Positions 43,828 to 53,586 of a stretch of DNA of 64,000 bases are shown here, piece after piece (position 1 is the first letter of the stretch; every line of letters starts with the position of its first letter). The stretch lies in the NCBI GenBank assembly GCA_015075745.1, contig JABTTW010000001.1:1-64000 (forward strand), read 5' to 3'. The notes beneath the pieces are model-generated. The model was not told the DNA's origin and made no database searches. It worked only from the letters and a program-made list of their open reading frames with translations. The position numbers and the translations under genes are program-made. The stretch comes from Planctomycetia bacterium (GTDB lineage Bacteria; Planctomycetota; Phycisphaerae; UBA1845; UTPLA1).

Positions 43828-45101
43828 ACCTGCCCGTCATCCTTCCCAAGATTAAGACGCAGCAGTGGGGCTGCCATGGCTGCACGAATTGCTGCCGCGA
43901 GTTGGTCGTACATCTGACGCCGCGCGACCGGCGCGAGATTGACCGACAGGAATGGGGCGACAAGATTGCCGGTCCGGCCTATGTCAAACTGGGCGGCGAA
44001 TACGTCCTGAATCATGCGCCCCACGGGGCCTGCGTCTTTCTCGATGAGGCCGGGAAGTGCCGCATTCACGCGGCCCATGGCTCGGAGGCCAAGCCCCTGG
44101 CCTGTCAGCTCTATCCCTTTTCGCTCCATCGCGCGGGAACGGCAATTCGGGCCAGTCTTCGATTTGACTGCCCATCAGCCGGACGGAATCAGGGCGACAA
44201 GATTTCCACGCATGGTCGAGAAGTGAAGCGCCTGGCGAGGGAGCTCGACGAAGCTGCACCGCTCATGTTCGCCGGTAGCCCCCCCGCTACGCTACTGAAC
44301 AAAGATCGAACCCTCAGTTCAGCGGAGGAAGACGCCCTGTTGGAACGGCTCGACGAGTGGCTTCGAGATACCAACGTCCCGTTCGCCCGTCGACTGGTCG
44401 GTTTGGCGTCGATCACCGAGACGCTCGCCACTGCGAAGCTGGGCGGGTTCGACGAGGACCGGTTTGTCGAGTTGATGTCGCTCCTTTTCGACGACTTGCC
44501 GGCGGCTGTCGACGAGATCCACTCCGGTCCGCTGCCGCCCCCCACCGCAAGACAAATACGACTCCTGCGGATGACGATCTTCGCTCATTGCGAATTCCTT
44601 CGATTTGAACAGGCACGCCAGGGATTCTTCGCGAGCATTCGATATCGCTGGGGACAATTGGGTCGTGCGCGGAGATTCGCTTCCGGCGACGGCAAGATTC
44701 CCGGGCTCTGGGAGAAGTGCCGGAAAGTGCAACACGCCGACATTTCACCCTTGTCGAAGCTGCCGCTCCAGAAAGACGCTGACGAGCTGTTGACGCGGTA
44801 TCTTCGCGCTCGGTTGGCGGGGCGTACGGCGTTCGGCGCGGGCTATTACGGTTTGAGTTTCATCGACGGGATGCGTGCCCTATTGCTGGCGATTTGCGGC
44901 GCTGGTTGGCTTGCGTCCTACGCGACCTTTCAGCGGGAGAAAAAAGTTCGCGACGTCGAGGATTTCGTGCGCGCTGTTGCCGTGGTAGACCGGAATGCGG
45001 GGCGCTCGCCGGAGTTGGGAGCACGGACGGCGATTCTACGCGGCCGATACCTATCGGCGGATCAGGGAATCATCCGACTCATTCTGGCCAACTTCCCATA
45101 G
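43824..45101 (+). CDS. YkgJ-family cysteine-cluster protein
   Basis: A 425-residue protein with N-terminal cysteine cluster WGCHGCTNCCRELVV, then HGACVFLDEAGKCRIH and KPLACQLYPFSL, the CxxCxxCC...C...C...C pattern of YkgJ/UPF0153 zinc- or iron-binding proteins. The ~300 residues after the cluster are helical and unrecognised, longer than simple YkgJ proteins. The ATG overlaps the stop of the deacetylase gene (ATGA), so translation is coupled. Function of the family is not established. Confidence 0.82.
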   Translation: MNLPVILPKIKTQQWGCHGCTNCCRELVVHLTPRDRREIDRQEWGDKIAGPAYVKLGGEYVLNHAPHGACVFLDEAGKCRIHAAHGSEAKPLACQLYPFSLHRAGTAIRASLRFDCPSAGRNQGDKISTHGREVKRLARELDEAAPLMFAGSPPATLLNKDRTLSSAEEDALLERLDEWLRDTNVPFARRLVGLASITETLATAKLGGFDEDRFVELMSLLFDDLPAAVDEIHSGPLPPPTARQIRLLRMTIFAHCEFLRFEQARQGFFASIRYRWGQLGRARRFASGDGKIPGLWEKCRKVQHADISPLSKLPLQKDADELLTRYLRARLAGRTAFGAGYYGLSFIDGMRALLLAICGAGWLASYATFQREKKVRDVEDFVRAVAVVDRNAGRSPELGARTAILRGRYLSADQGIIRLILANFP

Positions 45102-45140
45102 GAGAACCACGAGGTGCGACGAGCAGCGAGTGTGCGGTCG

Positions 45141-45926
45141 TTACTTCGACTTGGGTGACGAAGCAGCCCGATCTGCATCACGGGCGATCGTATCGGGGCT
45201 CGGCTGGGTCGGGGCGTAATCGGCGCGAAGCGCCTGAGTGATGATGATTTCGACGCGGCGGTTGGCGGATCGGCGCATGTCGTCAAAGGTCTGACTGACG
45301 ACCGGCTCATAGGCTCCGGCGGTTGATAGGCGAAAGGCGCGTGGATCTACGCCTGCCTCGACGAGGCGATTTCTCACGGCCCGTGCCCTGGCGTATCCGA
45401 GGTCTAGCGGATCCTTGAAGCCGGAATCCAACGGAAGCGGTTCGTTGGTGGCGTGGCCGCGAATCTCGATTTTATTACTCTTTCCGATCAGCTCGGGGGC
45501 GATTTTGGTCAGGATGGCGTCGGCCTCCGGCTCAATTTTGGCACTGAAGGCGCCGAAGGCGATGGGGCCTCCGACGACGACCTCGACGCCATCTCGAACC
45601 GCCTTCACCCTCGAATACTTTCCATCTATTCCAGGCTCGTCGCTGAATCCCTCGTTCTTGGGTTTGTCAGGCGGAATCAGACTCTGAAGTCGTACCAGGA
45701 GTGACTTGAAATCGACCTCATCATCCGGGAACCAGCCCGTCTGACCGGGTGCGCCGAGGGCCTCGCGGATCGACTCGATCGCGGTCATGAACATCTTGTC
45801 CTGCTTGTCAAAGTTGGCGAACGCCGCGAGCAGAATGAAAAAGCAGAGCAGGAGCGTCATCATGTCGCCATATGTGACGACCCATTCCGGCGCGCCCTGA
45901 GGCGATTCTTTTTTCTTCAGTGCCAT
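45141..45926 (-). CDS. motB: MotB: flagellar stator protein, OmpA-like peptidoglycan-binding domain
   Basis: A 261-residue stator subunit. One N-terminal membrane helix holds the proton-carrying aspartate (WVVTYGDMMTLLLCFFILL); the plug and linker follow; the C-terminal OmpA-like domain (KIEIRGHATNEPLP, LGYARARAVRNRLVEAGV, ANRRVEIIIT) anchors to peptidoglycan. The gene lies 10 bases after motA. No other flagellar gene is in the window. Confidence 0.92.
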   Translation of the reverse strand: MALKKKESPQGAPEWVVTYGDMMTLLLCFFILLAAFANFDKQDKMFMTAIESIREALGAPGQTGWFPDDEVDFKSLLVRLQSLIPPDKPKNEGFSDEPGIDGKYSRVKAVRDGVEVVVGGPIAFGAFSAKIEPEADAILTKIAPELIGKSNKIEIRGHATNEPLPLDSGFKDPLDLGYARARAVRNRLVEAGVDPRAFRLSTAGAYEPVVSQTFDDMRRSANRRVEIIITQALRADYAPTQPSPDTIARDADRAASSPKSK

Positions 45927-45936
45927 GGGTAATTCA

Positions 45937-46719
45937 CTACGACGCCTTGGCGGCGTTCATGCGAGCTCGCTGCTTCGGTTCGAGGAATGCGGCCAGCTTC
46001 ATTTCCAGCACGCGCGGGTTGTCGCCCGCCTGAATGCCGAGGATGCCGGCCTGCGCAATGGTCAGCGACATCATTTCGTGCGAGTGGCGAAGATTGAGCT
46101 TGTCGGCCATGGGCAGACACAGCATGTTGGCGAAGATGGCGCCGTAGAGAGTCGTCAAAATGGCGACGGCCATACCGGGACCGATGGCCTTGGGGTCGTC
46201 CATGTTCTGAAGCATGATGACCAGTCCGATGAGGGTACCGATCATGCCGTAGGCCGGGCCGTACTTGCCGAGCAGGTCGATCACCTGCTTGCCCTCGCCA
46301 TGGCGCATGTCGATGGCGTCCATCTCGAATTGCAACAGCGTCTGGACGGTTGCGGCGTCGGTGCCGTCGACGATCATCTGAAGCCCATTTGCCACGAAGG
46401 GATCCTTGATCTGCTCGACTTGCGATTGCAGCGCGAGGATGCCTTCGCGACGGGCAGTCTCAGCGAGACCGACGAGCGTCTTGATGAGGACCTCGGACTG
46501 CTCAAGCTTCATGAAGAAGGCGTTCTTGAGAATGTGAATGCACGCCAGGAAGCGTTCCAATCTTACGGAAAGCAGCGTGGTGCTGATGCCTCCACCGATG
46601 ACGAGGACGACCGAGGGCGTGTCCCAAAAGCCTGCGACATTTCCGCCGGTGCCGCTGACCAGCGACCATCCGAAGAGCCCCAGGCTCGCAATGAAGCCAA
46701 TAAGTGTTGCAAGGTCCAA
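45937..46719 (-). CDS. motA: MotA: flagellar stator protein
   Basis: A 260-residue, four-helix stator protein. Helix 1 (LATLIGFIASLGLFGWSLV), the GGGISTTLLSV turn, the cytoplasmic domain with VEQIKDPFVANGLQMIVDG and the P-rich KYGPAYGMIGTLIGLVIMLQNMDDP before helix 3, then GPGMAVAILTTLYGAIFANMLCLP, match MotA (quoted in part). The start is TTG at 46719 behind AGAGGGGG. Together with MotB it forms the proton channel powering flagellar rotation. Confidence 0.92.
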   Translation of the reverse strand: MDLATLIGFIASLGLFGWSLVSGTGGNVAGFWDTPSVVLVIGGGISTTLLSVRLERFLACIHILKNAFFMKLEQSEVLIKTLVGLAETARREGILALQSQVEQIKDPFVANGLQMIVDGTDAATVQTLLQFEMDAIDMRHGEGKQVIDLLGKYGPAYGMIGTLIGLVIMLQNMDDPKAIGPGMAVAILTTLYGAIFANMLCLPMADKLNLRHSHEMMSLTIAQAGILGIQAGDNPRVLEMKLAAFLEPKQRARMNAAKAS

Positions 46720-46899
46720 GGAACGCCCCCTCTAGGACTGATACGACGCAGGTGTCGTTTCTTTCGGCCGTGGACCTGTTGAACAAGTCCGCGGAATTGT
46801 GCTTCTAATCGGTCCATTCCCGTCTCAGGTAAAGCTTCGCCCTTGCGAGCCTGCGGGCGGGCTGTTCACTCAAACGGCCGACCGATAAACTGTCGCTGA

Positions 46900-48309
46900 A
46901 TGCAAGACTGCCCAAATGACTCACCTCGCGCCCTGAGTTCACCCATAAATCGACCTTCGATGGCGGCGCTTCTTGCGCCAGTGGGCATCGTTCTTGTCGC
47001 GCTGGCGGTGAGGTTGCCGTTATTGGACGCGCCGGGATTCATGCACGATCAGGAGCAGTTCATCATCTGGGCATATGTGGCCCAGGAAGAAGGACTTTCG
47101 GGCGTTTACAACTTTGTCGAGACCACCGGCGGACCGAGGCGGCTTTCGAATTATCCGCCCGTTCAAATCTACATCTGTCGAGCTCTAGCCGCGTTATATC
47201 CAACTGTGGCAGGTCGGCCGCTTGATGCCGAGGTAATCACGAGCGTCAGCCAGCGGACTCGGACGACAGAGGCGCGGGCGGCGTACACGCTCTTCAAATG
47301 GCCGGCGGTGATGGCGGATGTGGCGTGCGCGTTACTCTTGTTTTACGGCATTCGCAGGCGTACGACGGTGTCGTTTGCGGCACTTGTCGGCCTGACATTT
47401 GCGCTGTTGCCGAATGTCTGGCACAATTCGGCCGTTTGGGGTGCAGTGGATTCATTACCAGTTGTGTTCTTACTAGCAGCGCTGGAATGCTTCACTCGGA
47501 AGCGCCCGGGATGGATGGGTGTTTTTGCCGCACTGGCGGTTCTTACCAAGCCACAGTCCACCATCTTTATCCCTGTCTTCATCATACTTGCTCTCAAGGA
47601 CAATCCTTTGCATAGGGCACGATCGCTCGGCTCCGGAGCACTCGCGGCCCTGATCACTGCCTCGGTGATAGTTATTCCATTCCATGGGGCACTTGACGGG
47701 GTGTGGGATGCATATGTTGGCGCGCCCGGTTTTTATCCACTTACTCATCTGAATGGGTTTTCGGCGTGGTTCCTCGGCGCGCCGCTTCTTGAATCACACC
47801 TCCAGGATAACCTGTTGGAATACTACGTGCGCGACGACCTGGGATTGATCGCATCAATTACGGCGCGACAGTTGGGCCTGATTGCCTTCCTCGCCATCGG
47901 CAGCTTTGCCCTCTACCGACTCTGGGTCCGCGGCACCGACTCATGCGCCATGCGATGGTATGTGCCGATTATCCCGCTTGGCTTTTTTGTGTGCTCGACC
48001 CAGATGCATGAGCGTTACCTGTATCCCGTCGTTGCCATGTGGGCGTGGTCGGCGATGCCGACGTGGCGATGGTTGGGAGGGTTTTGCGCCGTGAGCTTTG
48101 CCGCGGCCGTCAATGTCCTTTGGGTCTGGATTGGCCCGTTCGACAACGAGGCAGTCCAGGGCTTGTCGCAAGCCCTGCATCGCCCCTGGCTCGGTATGTC
48201 GCCGGGGACGATCTGCGCCGGTCTGCTCGTCTGGATTTTGCTATGGATGGTAGTATGGGAAATTCGCCGTATGATGAAGCCTCGCGCGGCAGCGCCTGTG
48301 CCGGGCTGA
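46900..48309 (+). CDS. Multi-pass GT-C mannosyltransferase-like protein
   Basis: A 469-residue protein with about ten membrane helices. The first extracytoplasmic loop carries acidic and aromatic residues (GFMHDQEQFIIWAYVAQEEG) in the position of the GT-C catalytic acid, and the helix-loop region HNSAVWGAVDSLPVVFLLAALECF plus LTKPQSTIFIPVFIIL resembles ALG-type and archaeal/bacterial mannosyltransferases. ATG at 46900 is used; a second ATG at 46960 would remove a 20-residue hydrophilic head. Substrate unknown. Confidence 0.75.
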   Translation: MQDCPNDSPRALSSPINRPSMAALLAPVGIVLVALAVRLPLLDAPGFMHDQEQFIIWAYVAQEEGLSGVYNFVETTGGPRRLSNYPPVQIYICRALAALYPTVAGRPLDAEVITSVSQRTRTTEARAAYTLFKWPAVMADVACALLLFYGIRRRTTVSFAALVGLTFALLPNVWHNSAVWGAVDSLPVVFLLAALECFTRKRPGWMGVFAALAVLTKPQSTIFIPVFIILALKDNPLHRARSLGSGALAALITASVIVIPFHGALDGVWDAYVGAPGFYPLTHLNGFSAWFLGAPLLESHLQDNLLEYYVRDDLGLIASITARQLGLIAFLAIGSFALYRLWVRGTDSCAMRWYVPIIPLGFFVCSTQMHERYLYPVVAMWAWSAMPTWRWLGGFCAVSFAAAVNVLWVWIGPFDNEAVQGLSQALHRPWLGMSPGTICAGLLVWILLWMVVWEIRRMMKPRAAAPVPG

Positions 48310-48322
48310 ACCCTGTCACACC

Positions 48323-48796
48323 ATGATGCATAGAGCATTGACACTCCTGCAGGATGAATCACTTCGGCGGGAAGTCTTCAGGCACGCGGTGGAGGCATAT
48401 CCGCGAGAATGCTGTGGAATGATCCACGACTCGGGCGAACCGCGAAAATGCGAGAATGCCATCGACCGGTTACATGCAAGGGATCCCGAATCATTTCCGA
48501 GGACCTCGGCCGACGGATATGCCTTCGACTTCGGCGACCTTCGTTTTCTCGTCGAGTCGTTGGCCTCGGCCGATCCTGTGCGGATTATCTATCACTCACA
48601 TCCCGACGGTGACACGGCCTTCAGCGCGGCGGACCGGGAAGCGGCGATGCCCGACGGCATCGCGATTTATCCCCAACTGGCGCATTTGGTAGTTGCGGTA
48701 AGTCACGAAGGCGTGCGCGAAGCGAAGCTCTACGCCTACCTGGACGACGACTATCGCGAAGTGTTTCAGTGGCCCGCCGTTGGCGTCAGCCCTTGA
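48323..48796 (+). CDS. JAMM/MPN-domain metalloprotease (Mov34-like)
   Basis: A 157-residue single-domain protein with the complete JAMM signature: E29 (PRECCG), H91 and H93 in YHSHPDGDTAFSAAD, S101 and D104. These bind zinc and hydrolyse isopeptide or C-terminal bonds of ubiquitin-like or sulfur-carrier proteins; bacterial members often process ThiS/MoaD-like carriers. The downstream neighbour, convergent by an 11-base overlap, is a cysteine-synthase-fold enzyme, a partner type seen in sulfur-carrier pathways, but no carrier protein gene is seen here. Confidence 0.88.
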   Translation: MMHRALTLLQDESLRREVFRHAVEAYPRECCGMIHDSGEPRKCENAIDRLHARDPESFPRTSADGYAFDFGDLRFLVESLASADPVRIIYHSHPDGDTAFSAADREAAMPDGIAIYPQLAHLVVAVSHEGVREAKLYAYLDDDYREVFQWPAVGVSP

Positions 48797-50240
48797 GCAA
48801 GCCGGTTTCGTGGTTGAACTGCTCGATTTGCTTATCCCACTCGTGAACTTGGTCGAACGTCTCGGTCCAGAAGTCGGGATCCCACAAGCGACGCAGGTCT
48901 TCGACGCTCCGCTGCTGCTGCTCCACCCAGGTGAAGTATTTGAAGTTGTGCAGGGCCTTGCGGTCGAAGTAACTCAGTTCTCGGATGTGCTCCACCGCCG
49001 CGCCCCGCAGGTATCGCTCGTAGTGCCGGGCAGCGTGCATTTCGGTATATGCGCCGCGCTGCTGCCGGTATTCCTCCATTCGGCTGCCGTAAAGCTCCAT
49101 CGAGTCCGTCAGGGGAACGAAGATGACGTCCCGCGCATCCATCTCGAACATCTTCGCCGCCTTGATCGCCGCGAGCATGTTGCAGATGCCGGAAATGCCG
49201 ACCAGCGGCAACGATTTGATGACTTGTGTGGGAACGCCCTCCTTGCTGAGCAACTGCCGGCCCGCAGGCTCGTTAAAGAGTCGCATAAGCTCAATGCAGG
49301 CCTCGTCATCGATCGCGGCGATGACGTCTGTATTGCGCACGTTGTGAATCCACGGAATGTGCTTGTCGCCGATGCCTTCGATGCGGTGGCCGCCGAAGCC
49401 GCATTGCAGCAGAGTCGGACACTGCAACGCCTCGGTGGCGACGACGCGGATGCTTGGCGAAATCGTGCGGAGGAAGTCCCCCGCCGCGATCGTTCCCGCC
49501 GAGCCGGTCGAGGAGATGAAACCTGACAGGCGGTCGCGTGGTCCGGCGATGCGCCGAAAGACTTCTTCGATGATGCCGCCGGTGACGTGATAGTGCCAGC
49601 AGGCGTTTCCGAACTCCTCGAACTGGTTGAAGATGACGCAGTCCGGCCGGGTGCGCTTTATCTCCCAGCACTTGTCGTAGATTTCCTTGACGTTTGACTC
49701 GCAGCCGGGCGTGGCGATGACCTCTGCGCCGATCTTGTGCAGCCAGTCGAAGCGCTCGCGGCTCATCTCCTCCGGAAGGATGCCGACAGCGTGGCAGCCA
49801 AGCAGGGCGCAGTCGAAGGCTCCGCCGCGACAATAGTTGCCGGTGGACGGCCAGACGGCCTTCTGCGCCGTGATGTCGAATTCGCCGGACACCAGTCGCG
49901 GCGCGATGCAGCCGAAGGCCGCCCCGACCTTGTGGGCACCCGTCGGAAACCACTTGCCGACGATGCCGACCATGCGCGCGGGAACGCCGGTGAGGCTGGC
50001 GGGAAACTCGATCCAGTTGCCATCGTTGTAGAGGCCGCCCTTTTCGACCGGCTCGTTCTTCCAGGTAATGCGGAAGAGATTGATCGGGTCCACGTCCCAG
50101 AGGCCGACGCCCTTGAGGCGATCTTTGATCTTCTGTTGAATCTTTGCGGGATCGCGCATCTGGGCGAAGGTGGGAATGATGACACCGCGTTCGCGACAGC
50201 GGGCGATGGAATTCTTAAGGACGGCTTGGTTGGCTGGCAT
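48786..50240 (-). CDS. Fold-type II PLP-dependent enzyme (cysteine synthase-like)
   Basis: A 484-residue protein of the tryptophan-synthase-beta/cysteine-synthase fold. The PLP lysine is probably in WFPTGAHKVGAAFG; STGNYCRGGAFDCALLG forms the carboxylate loop and SSTGSAGTIAAGDFLR the phosphate-binding glycine loop. It is longer than classical CysK by ~150 residues, with an extended N-terminus and a C-terminal helical tail. The substrate is not assignable by eye. ATG at 50240 follows GGAAGACTCC. It lies 81 bases downstream of the GT2 pair on the same strand. Confidence 0.8.
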   Translation of the reverse strand: MPANQAVLKNSIARCRERGVIIPTFAQMRDPAKIQQKIKDRLKGVGLWDVDPINLFRITWKNEPVEKGGLYNDGNWIEFPASLTGVPARMVGIVGKWFPTGAHKVGAAFGCIAPRLVSGEFDITAQKAVWPSTGNYCRGGAFDCALLGCHAVGILPEEMSRERFDWLHKIGAEVIATPGCESNVKEIYDKCWEIKRTRPDCVIFNQFEEFGNACWHYHVTGGIIEEVFRRIAGPRDRLSGFISSTGSAGTIAAGDFLRTISPSIRVVATEALQCPTLLQCGFGGHRIEGIGDKHIPWIHNVRNTDVIAAIDDEACIELMRLFNEPAGRQLLSKEGVPTQVIKSLPLVGISGICNMLAAIKAAKMFEMDARDVIFVPLTDSMELYGSRMEEYRQQRGAYTEMHAARHYERYLRGAAVEHIRELSYFDRKALHNFKYFTWVEQQQRSVEDLRRLWDPDFWTETFDQVHEWDKQIEQFNHETGLLKG

Positions 50241-50321
50241 GGAGTCTTCCCCAACGATTCGAATTTATTAGAGTCAAGCCCAGTATTGGAGCGGATTGGT
50301 GAAGGATTGAAAAGAGCCGGA

Positions 50322-51110
50322 CTACCGGCCGGGCCGCTGGGGCCATCCACCATGCTTGGCGACAAACCGCATCATGCTGCGGAAGTGATGCCACCCCGCG
50401 GCGGAAAGCGGATTGCCGCTGGAGCGGCGGTGGGCGTGGATGCACTCGATGCCAGGGGCGAGGACCACGCGCCGGCCGCTCTGCCACGTACGCAAACACA
50501 AGTCAACATCCTCAAAGTAGAGAAAGAACCGCTCGTCGAAGATTCCACCGGACTCGCAGTCCGCCCTTCGAAGAAACATCGCCCCGCCGAGGCCCCAATC
50601 GACATCGACCGGCTCCGAATTCGCCGGCAGCGAGGTGAGTTCCTCGCAAAGATACCGCCGAAAAAACTCAGGCCGCCAGCCGAGGGCGCGGAATGGGGAT
50701 CGCGCGTACAGCACGACCAGCCAGGTGTAGAACCGCCGAACCGACGGCTGCACCCGACCATCGGCGTAAAAGAGTCGGGGCAAAACGATGCCGACATCCG
50801 GGTGAGACTTCAGCAGGGCTACAGCGGAATCGAGGGCATGTGCAGTCACCTGCAAGTCGGGATTGGCGAGCATGATGAACTCGCCCTTCGACGCGCGAAA
50901 TGCACGATTGATCCCGGCGGCGAAGCCGGGATTGTCGGCATCAAGCACGGTGACGGCCAGATCGTTTCCCGGGAAGCTCAGATGCTGCGACGGCGAATTA
51001 TTGGTGACGATCAACTCGATCGGCTCGGCGGACCGATGTGCGCGCAGCGACTCGACGAGTTGCGCGAGATCCTCGGCGGAGTGGTAATTCACGGTGAGCA
51101 CGCTGATCAT
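50322..51110 (-). CDS. Family 2 glycosyltransferase (rhamnosyltransferase-like)
   Basis: A 262-residue GT2 beginning ISVLTVNYHSAEDLAQLV, with ELIVTNNSPSQ, GFAAGINRAFRASKGEFIMLANPDLQ (the DxD-like NPD) and the acceptor motif FDERFFLYFEDVDLCLRTWQSG (quoted in part), features of the WcaA/rhamnosyltransferase branch. The ATG at 51110 overlaps the stop of the upstream GT2 gene (ATGA). Coupled translation suggests that the two add successive sugars to the same glycan. Confidence 0.87.
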   Translation of the reverse strand: MISVLTVNYHSAEDLAQLVESLRAHRSAEPIELIVTNNSPSQHLSFPGNDLAVTVLDADNPGFAAGINRAFRASKGEFIMLANPDLQVTAHALDSAVALLKSHPDVGIVLPRLFYADGRVQPSVRRFYTWLVVLYARSPFRALGWRPEFFRRYLCEELTSLPANSEPVDVDWGLGGAMFLRRADCESGGIFDERFFLYFEDVDLCLRTWQSGRRVVLAPGIECIHAHRRSSGNPLSAAGWHHFRSMMRFVAKHGGWPQRPGR

Positions 51111-52099
51111 CGTGGGCCCCCACCACGCCGCCGCGAGCGCACGTGAAGTCCCCACCAGTCAGTTTCCAGTCGCGATGCAAGCTGTTCATCGCTGATCCGC
51201 GATAATTCAGAAATCGCGCGACGCTTCCTGAGGATGTGCCCGACCTGTGCGAATGATGCGAACTTGCCGCAGACGTACGCCGGGCCGACGCCCTGGATAA
51301 TCTTGCGGCCGCACTGCAGGACAAGGAAAAGAATATGCGCGGGCAGGTATCGCCTGCGAAGTCGGCGTGGCATGTTTGCCCACCAGACAACCTCCGCGTT
51401 CCTCGCCGAGTTGAAGTGATATCGCCAGCCTCTGGGACTATACGACGAACTCAGGTGGTGATAGCAGATCGACTTCGGCGCGAAGACGCAGCGGTATCCG
51501 GCCCGGGTCAGGCGGAACCCGAGGTCGACGTCCTCGTAGTAGCTTTGAAATGATTCGTCGAGGAAGCCGACCTGCGCCACAACCCCCCGCCGGTAAAAGG
51601 CCGATACGCCCGATGGGCTGAACGCGTCGGGCGGCAGCCGCTCTGCGTCGGCGCGCGTACCAAGATGCCCCCGCTTCATGGCCCCGCCCACCACTGAATA
51701 GACATCGCCCGCCGTGTCGACGATGTCAGGCTCGCCGGCCAACAGGGTCAGCGACGCAACCGCTCCGACATCCGGCACATCGAATGGGCGAAGACCCTCG
51801 GCAAGCCAGTTTGGATCGAGGTGAGTGTCGTTGTTCAGCAGCACGACATACGGTGTCTTCGCGGCACGGAGGCCGACGTTGCACGTTCCGGCGAAGCCCC
51901 GATTCACCCGATTGACGAGAACCTGGACCGTCGGCCAGTTGGTGTGCAGATATTCGACGCTACCGTCGGAGGACGCGTCATCCACGACAATGGTCTCGAA
52001 CCGCTTCTCCGCCTGATCGGCGAGGGACTGCATGAGTCGCGGCAGGAACGACAGGCCGTTGTAGTTTGGGATGATGACGGTGGCGATGGAGTCGGACAT
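51107..52099 (-). CDS. Family 2 glycosyltransferase (rhamnosyltransferase-like)
   Basis: A 330-residue GT2: TVIIPNYNGLSFL at the start, TIVVDDASSDGSV, NRGFAGTCNVGLRAAKTPYVVLLNNDTHLD with NND at the metal site (quoted in part), and FLDESFQSYYEDVDLGFRL as acceptor/catalytic motif. A basic, aromatic C-terminal region with one hydrophobic stretch follows. ATG at 52099 gives the standard N-terminus; the frame is open to 52156 without family similarity. It is the first gene of the GT2 pair. Confidence 0.87.
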   Translation of the reverse strand: MSDSIATVIIPNYNGLSFLPRLMQSLADQAEKRFETIVVDDASSDGSVEYLHTNWPTVQVLVNRVNRGFAGTCNVGLRAAKTPYVVLLNNDTHLDPNWLAEGLRPFDVPDVGAVASLTLLAGEPDIVDTAGDVYSVVGGAMKRGHLGTRADAERLPPDAFSPSGVSAFYRRGVVAQVGFLDESFQSYYEDVDLGFRLTRAGYRCVFAPKSICYHHLSSSYSPRGWRYHFNSARNAEVVWWANMPRRLRRRYLPAHILFLVLQCGRKIIQGVGPAYVCGKFASFAQVGHILRKRRAISELSRISDEQLASRLETDWWGLHVRSRRRGGGPR

Positions 52100-52247
52100 G
52101 GGTTCTTTGCTGCACGCCGTCCTGTACGAAAAGCCGGCAACGACCGGCATCGGCAATATAATGCCACCCGCGGCAGGATGCGATTACGAGGGCAGGTCCG
52201 ACGCGCCGGCTGGAGATTCCACGATCTAGCCGTTAGATTCCTCGGTT

Positions 52248-53567
52248 ATGGCGATACGCTGGATCATCGTGGGCCTCCTGACGGCCTGGGCCGCCGGCTG
52301 CACCGACTCCGACGGGAATCGCATCACCATGCAACAATGGTGGAATGGGGGATCGGCGTCTTCGGCTCCAACGTCAGAAGAGGCGGACTCGGCTCGTGCC
52401 GTGGGTGAGAGGTCGCCGGAGGAATCTCGCACCGCATCGGATTCAGACCAAGCCCGTCACAGCAAGGAAATGCCGACCAAATCGACGAAGTCCGCGCCAC
52501 GGCGCCCCCCGCCCGGCGCGATCTTCGCCGATACTCTGCCGATTCATGGCGAGACGATTCGCGTCGGGGACATCCTCGAACCGATCCAGCCGAAACTGGA
52601 GAAGATGGCCACGGAGCTTCCCGCCCAGGCTTACTACCAGCGCGCGGCGGATATCGTGCGATTGCAGATCGTGGAAAACGTCGCCCAGCAGCTCATCTGG
52701 CGGCGGGCATCGGCCCAGATCAACGACGATATCAAGCCGCAATTGGAAAAGGCGATTGACAAGACTGAGAAGGACCGCATCAATCGCGAGTTTCAGGGAA
52801 GAGAGACGCTCTATGAGCAATTTCTCTCGAAACACGGTAAGACACGAACGGACGTGCGGGAGCGGCTTCGCAGGGCCATCGTGATTGACAGTTATCTGCG
52901 CGATCGGCTGCTTCCCATGGTACCGCAGCCCCGGCGCAGCGAGCTTCTGGAGTATTACGAGTCGCATCGTGCGGAATTCAGCAGGCCCGAACAACGTGAG
53001 ATGTGGCTCATCGAAGTGCCGGTCGAGGCATTTCTTGACTTTCGCAAGCCAGTCTCACGCGCCGACGAGCAGGAAGCCACGCGGAAAGCGCGCGAGAAGA
53101 TTGAACAGGCTGCTGCCGCCCTGGCGCGCGGCGACGCCTTCGACGTGGTCGCCCGGGAGTATTCCATGGGCCCGCACCGCGAGGACGGCGGGGCCTGGGG
53201 TTCCATCACCGCCGCTTCGGACAATTCGCGCAGCCCGCTTCAAGGAAGATGGGCCGAACCCTCGCGGAAGCTCTTTGAGCTTTCACCGGGCGGCACGAGT
53301 GAGATCGTCGAGGCGGACAAGTGCTTTTTCATCGTGCGCACGGGCGAGATCAAGCCGGGCAAAAACGCGTCGTTTCAGGAGGCCCAGCCGCACATCGTTG
53401 ACAGCCTGAAGCAGCAGCGCTTCGCCCACCTTCGCGCCGACTTTCTTCAGAAGGAGCTGGACAGCGCGACGATTGGTTCGCTCGATGACTTCATGCGGAT
53501 GGTGATGGACGCCATCCCACCGTCCACGGACAAGACGGCCCGACTCGAACGCGGCATGAAACGCTGA
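52248..53567 (+). CDS. Parvulin-type peptidyl-prolyl isomerase lipoprotein (SurA/PrsA-like)
   Basis: A 439-residue exported foldase. The N-terminus is a lipoprotein signal with lipobox AAGC (Cys18); a low-complexity S/E/R-rich linker follows; ~residues 90-230 form a helical SurA_N-like chaperone region; ~245-365 a rotamase domain (REMWLIEVPVEAF, ALARGDAFDVVAREYS, EDGGAWGSI, SPGGTSEIVEADKCFFIVRTGEIKPG, quoted in part). It would assist folding of exported proteins at the outer face of the inner membrane. It converges with dapB, 19 bases apart. Confidence 0.87.
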   Translation: MAIRWIIVGLLTAWAAGCTDSDGNRITMQQWWNGGSASSAPTSEEADSARAVGERSPEESRTASDSDQARHSKEMPTKSTKSAPRRPPPGAIFADTLPIHGETIRVGDILEPIQPKLEKMATELPAQAYYQRAADIVRLQIVENVAQQLIWRRASAQINDDIKPQLEKAIDKTEKDRINREFQGRETLYEQFLSKHGKTRTDVRERLRRAIVIDSYLRDRLLPMVPQPRRSELLEYYESHRAEFSRPEQREMWLIEVPVEAFLDFRKPVSRADEQEATRKAREKIEQAAAALARGDAFDVVAREYSMGPHREDGGAWGSITAASDNSRSPLQGRWAEPSRKLFELSPGGTSEIVEADKCFFIVRTGEIKPGKNASFQEAQPHIVDSLKQQRFAHLRADFLQKELDSATIGSLDDFMRMVMDAIPPSTDKTARLERGMKR

Positions 53568-53586
53568 CCGCCGCCAACTTTACCGC

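Noticed and set aside
49737-51146. A 469-codon plus-strand open frame
   Set aside because: Covers the antisense of the PLP enzyme and a GT2 gene; low-information composition typical of a shadow frame.
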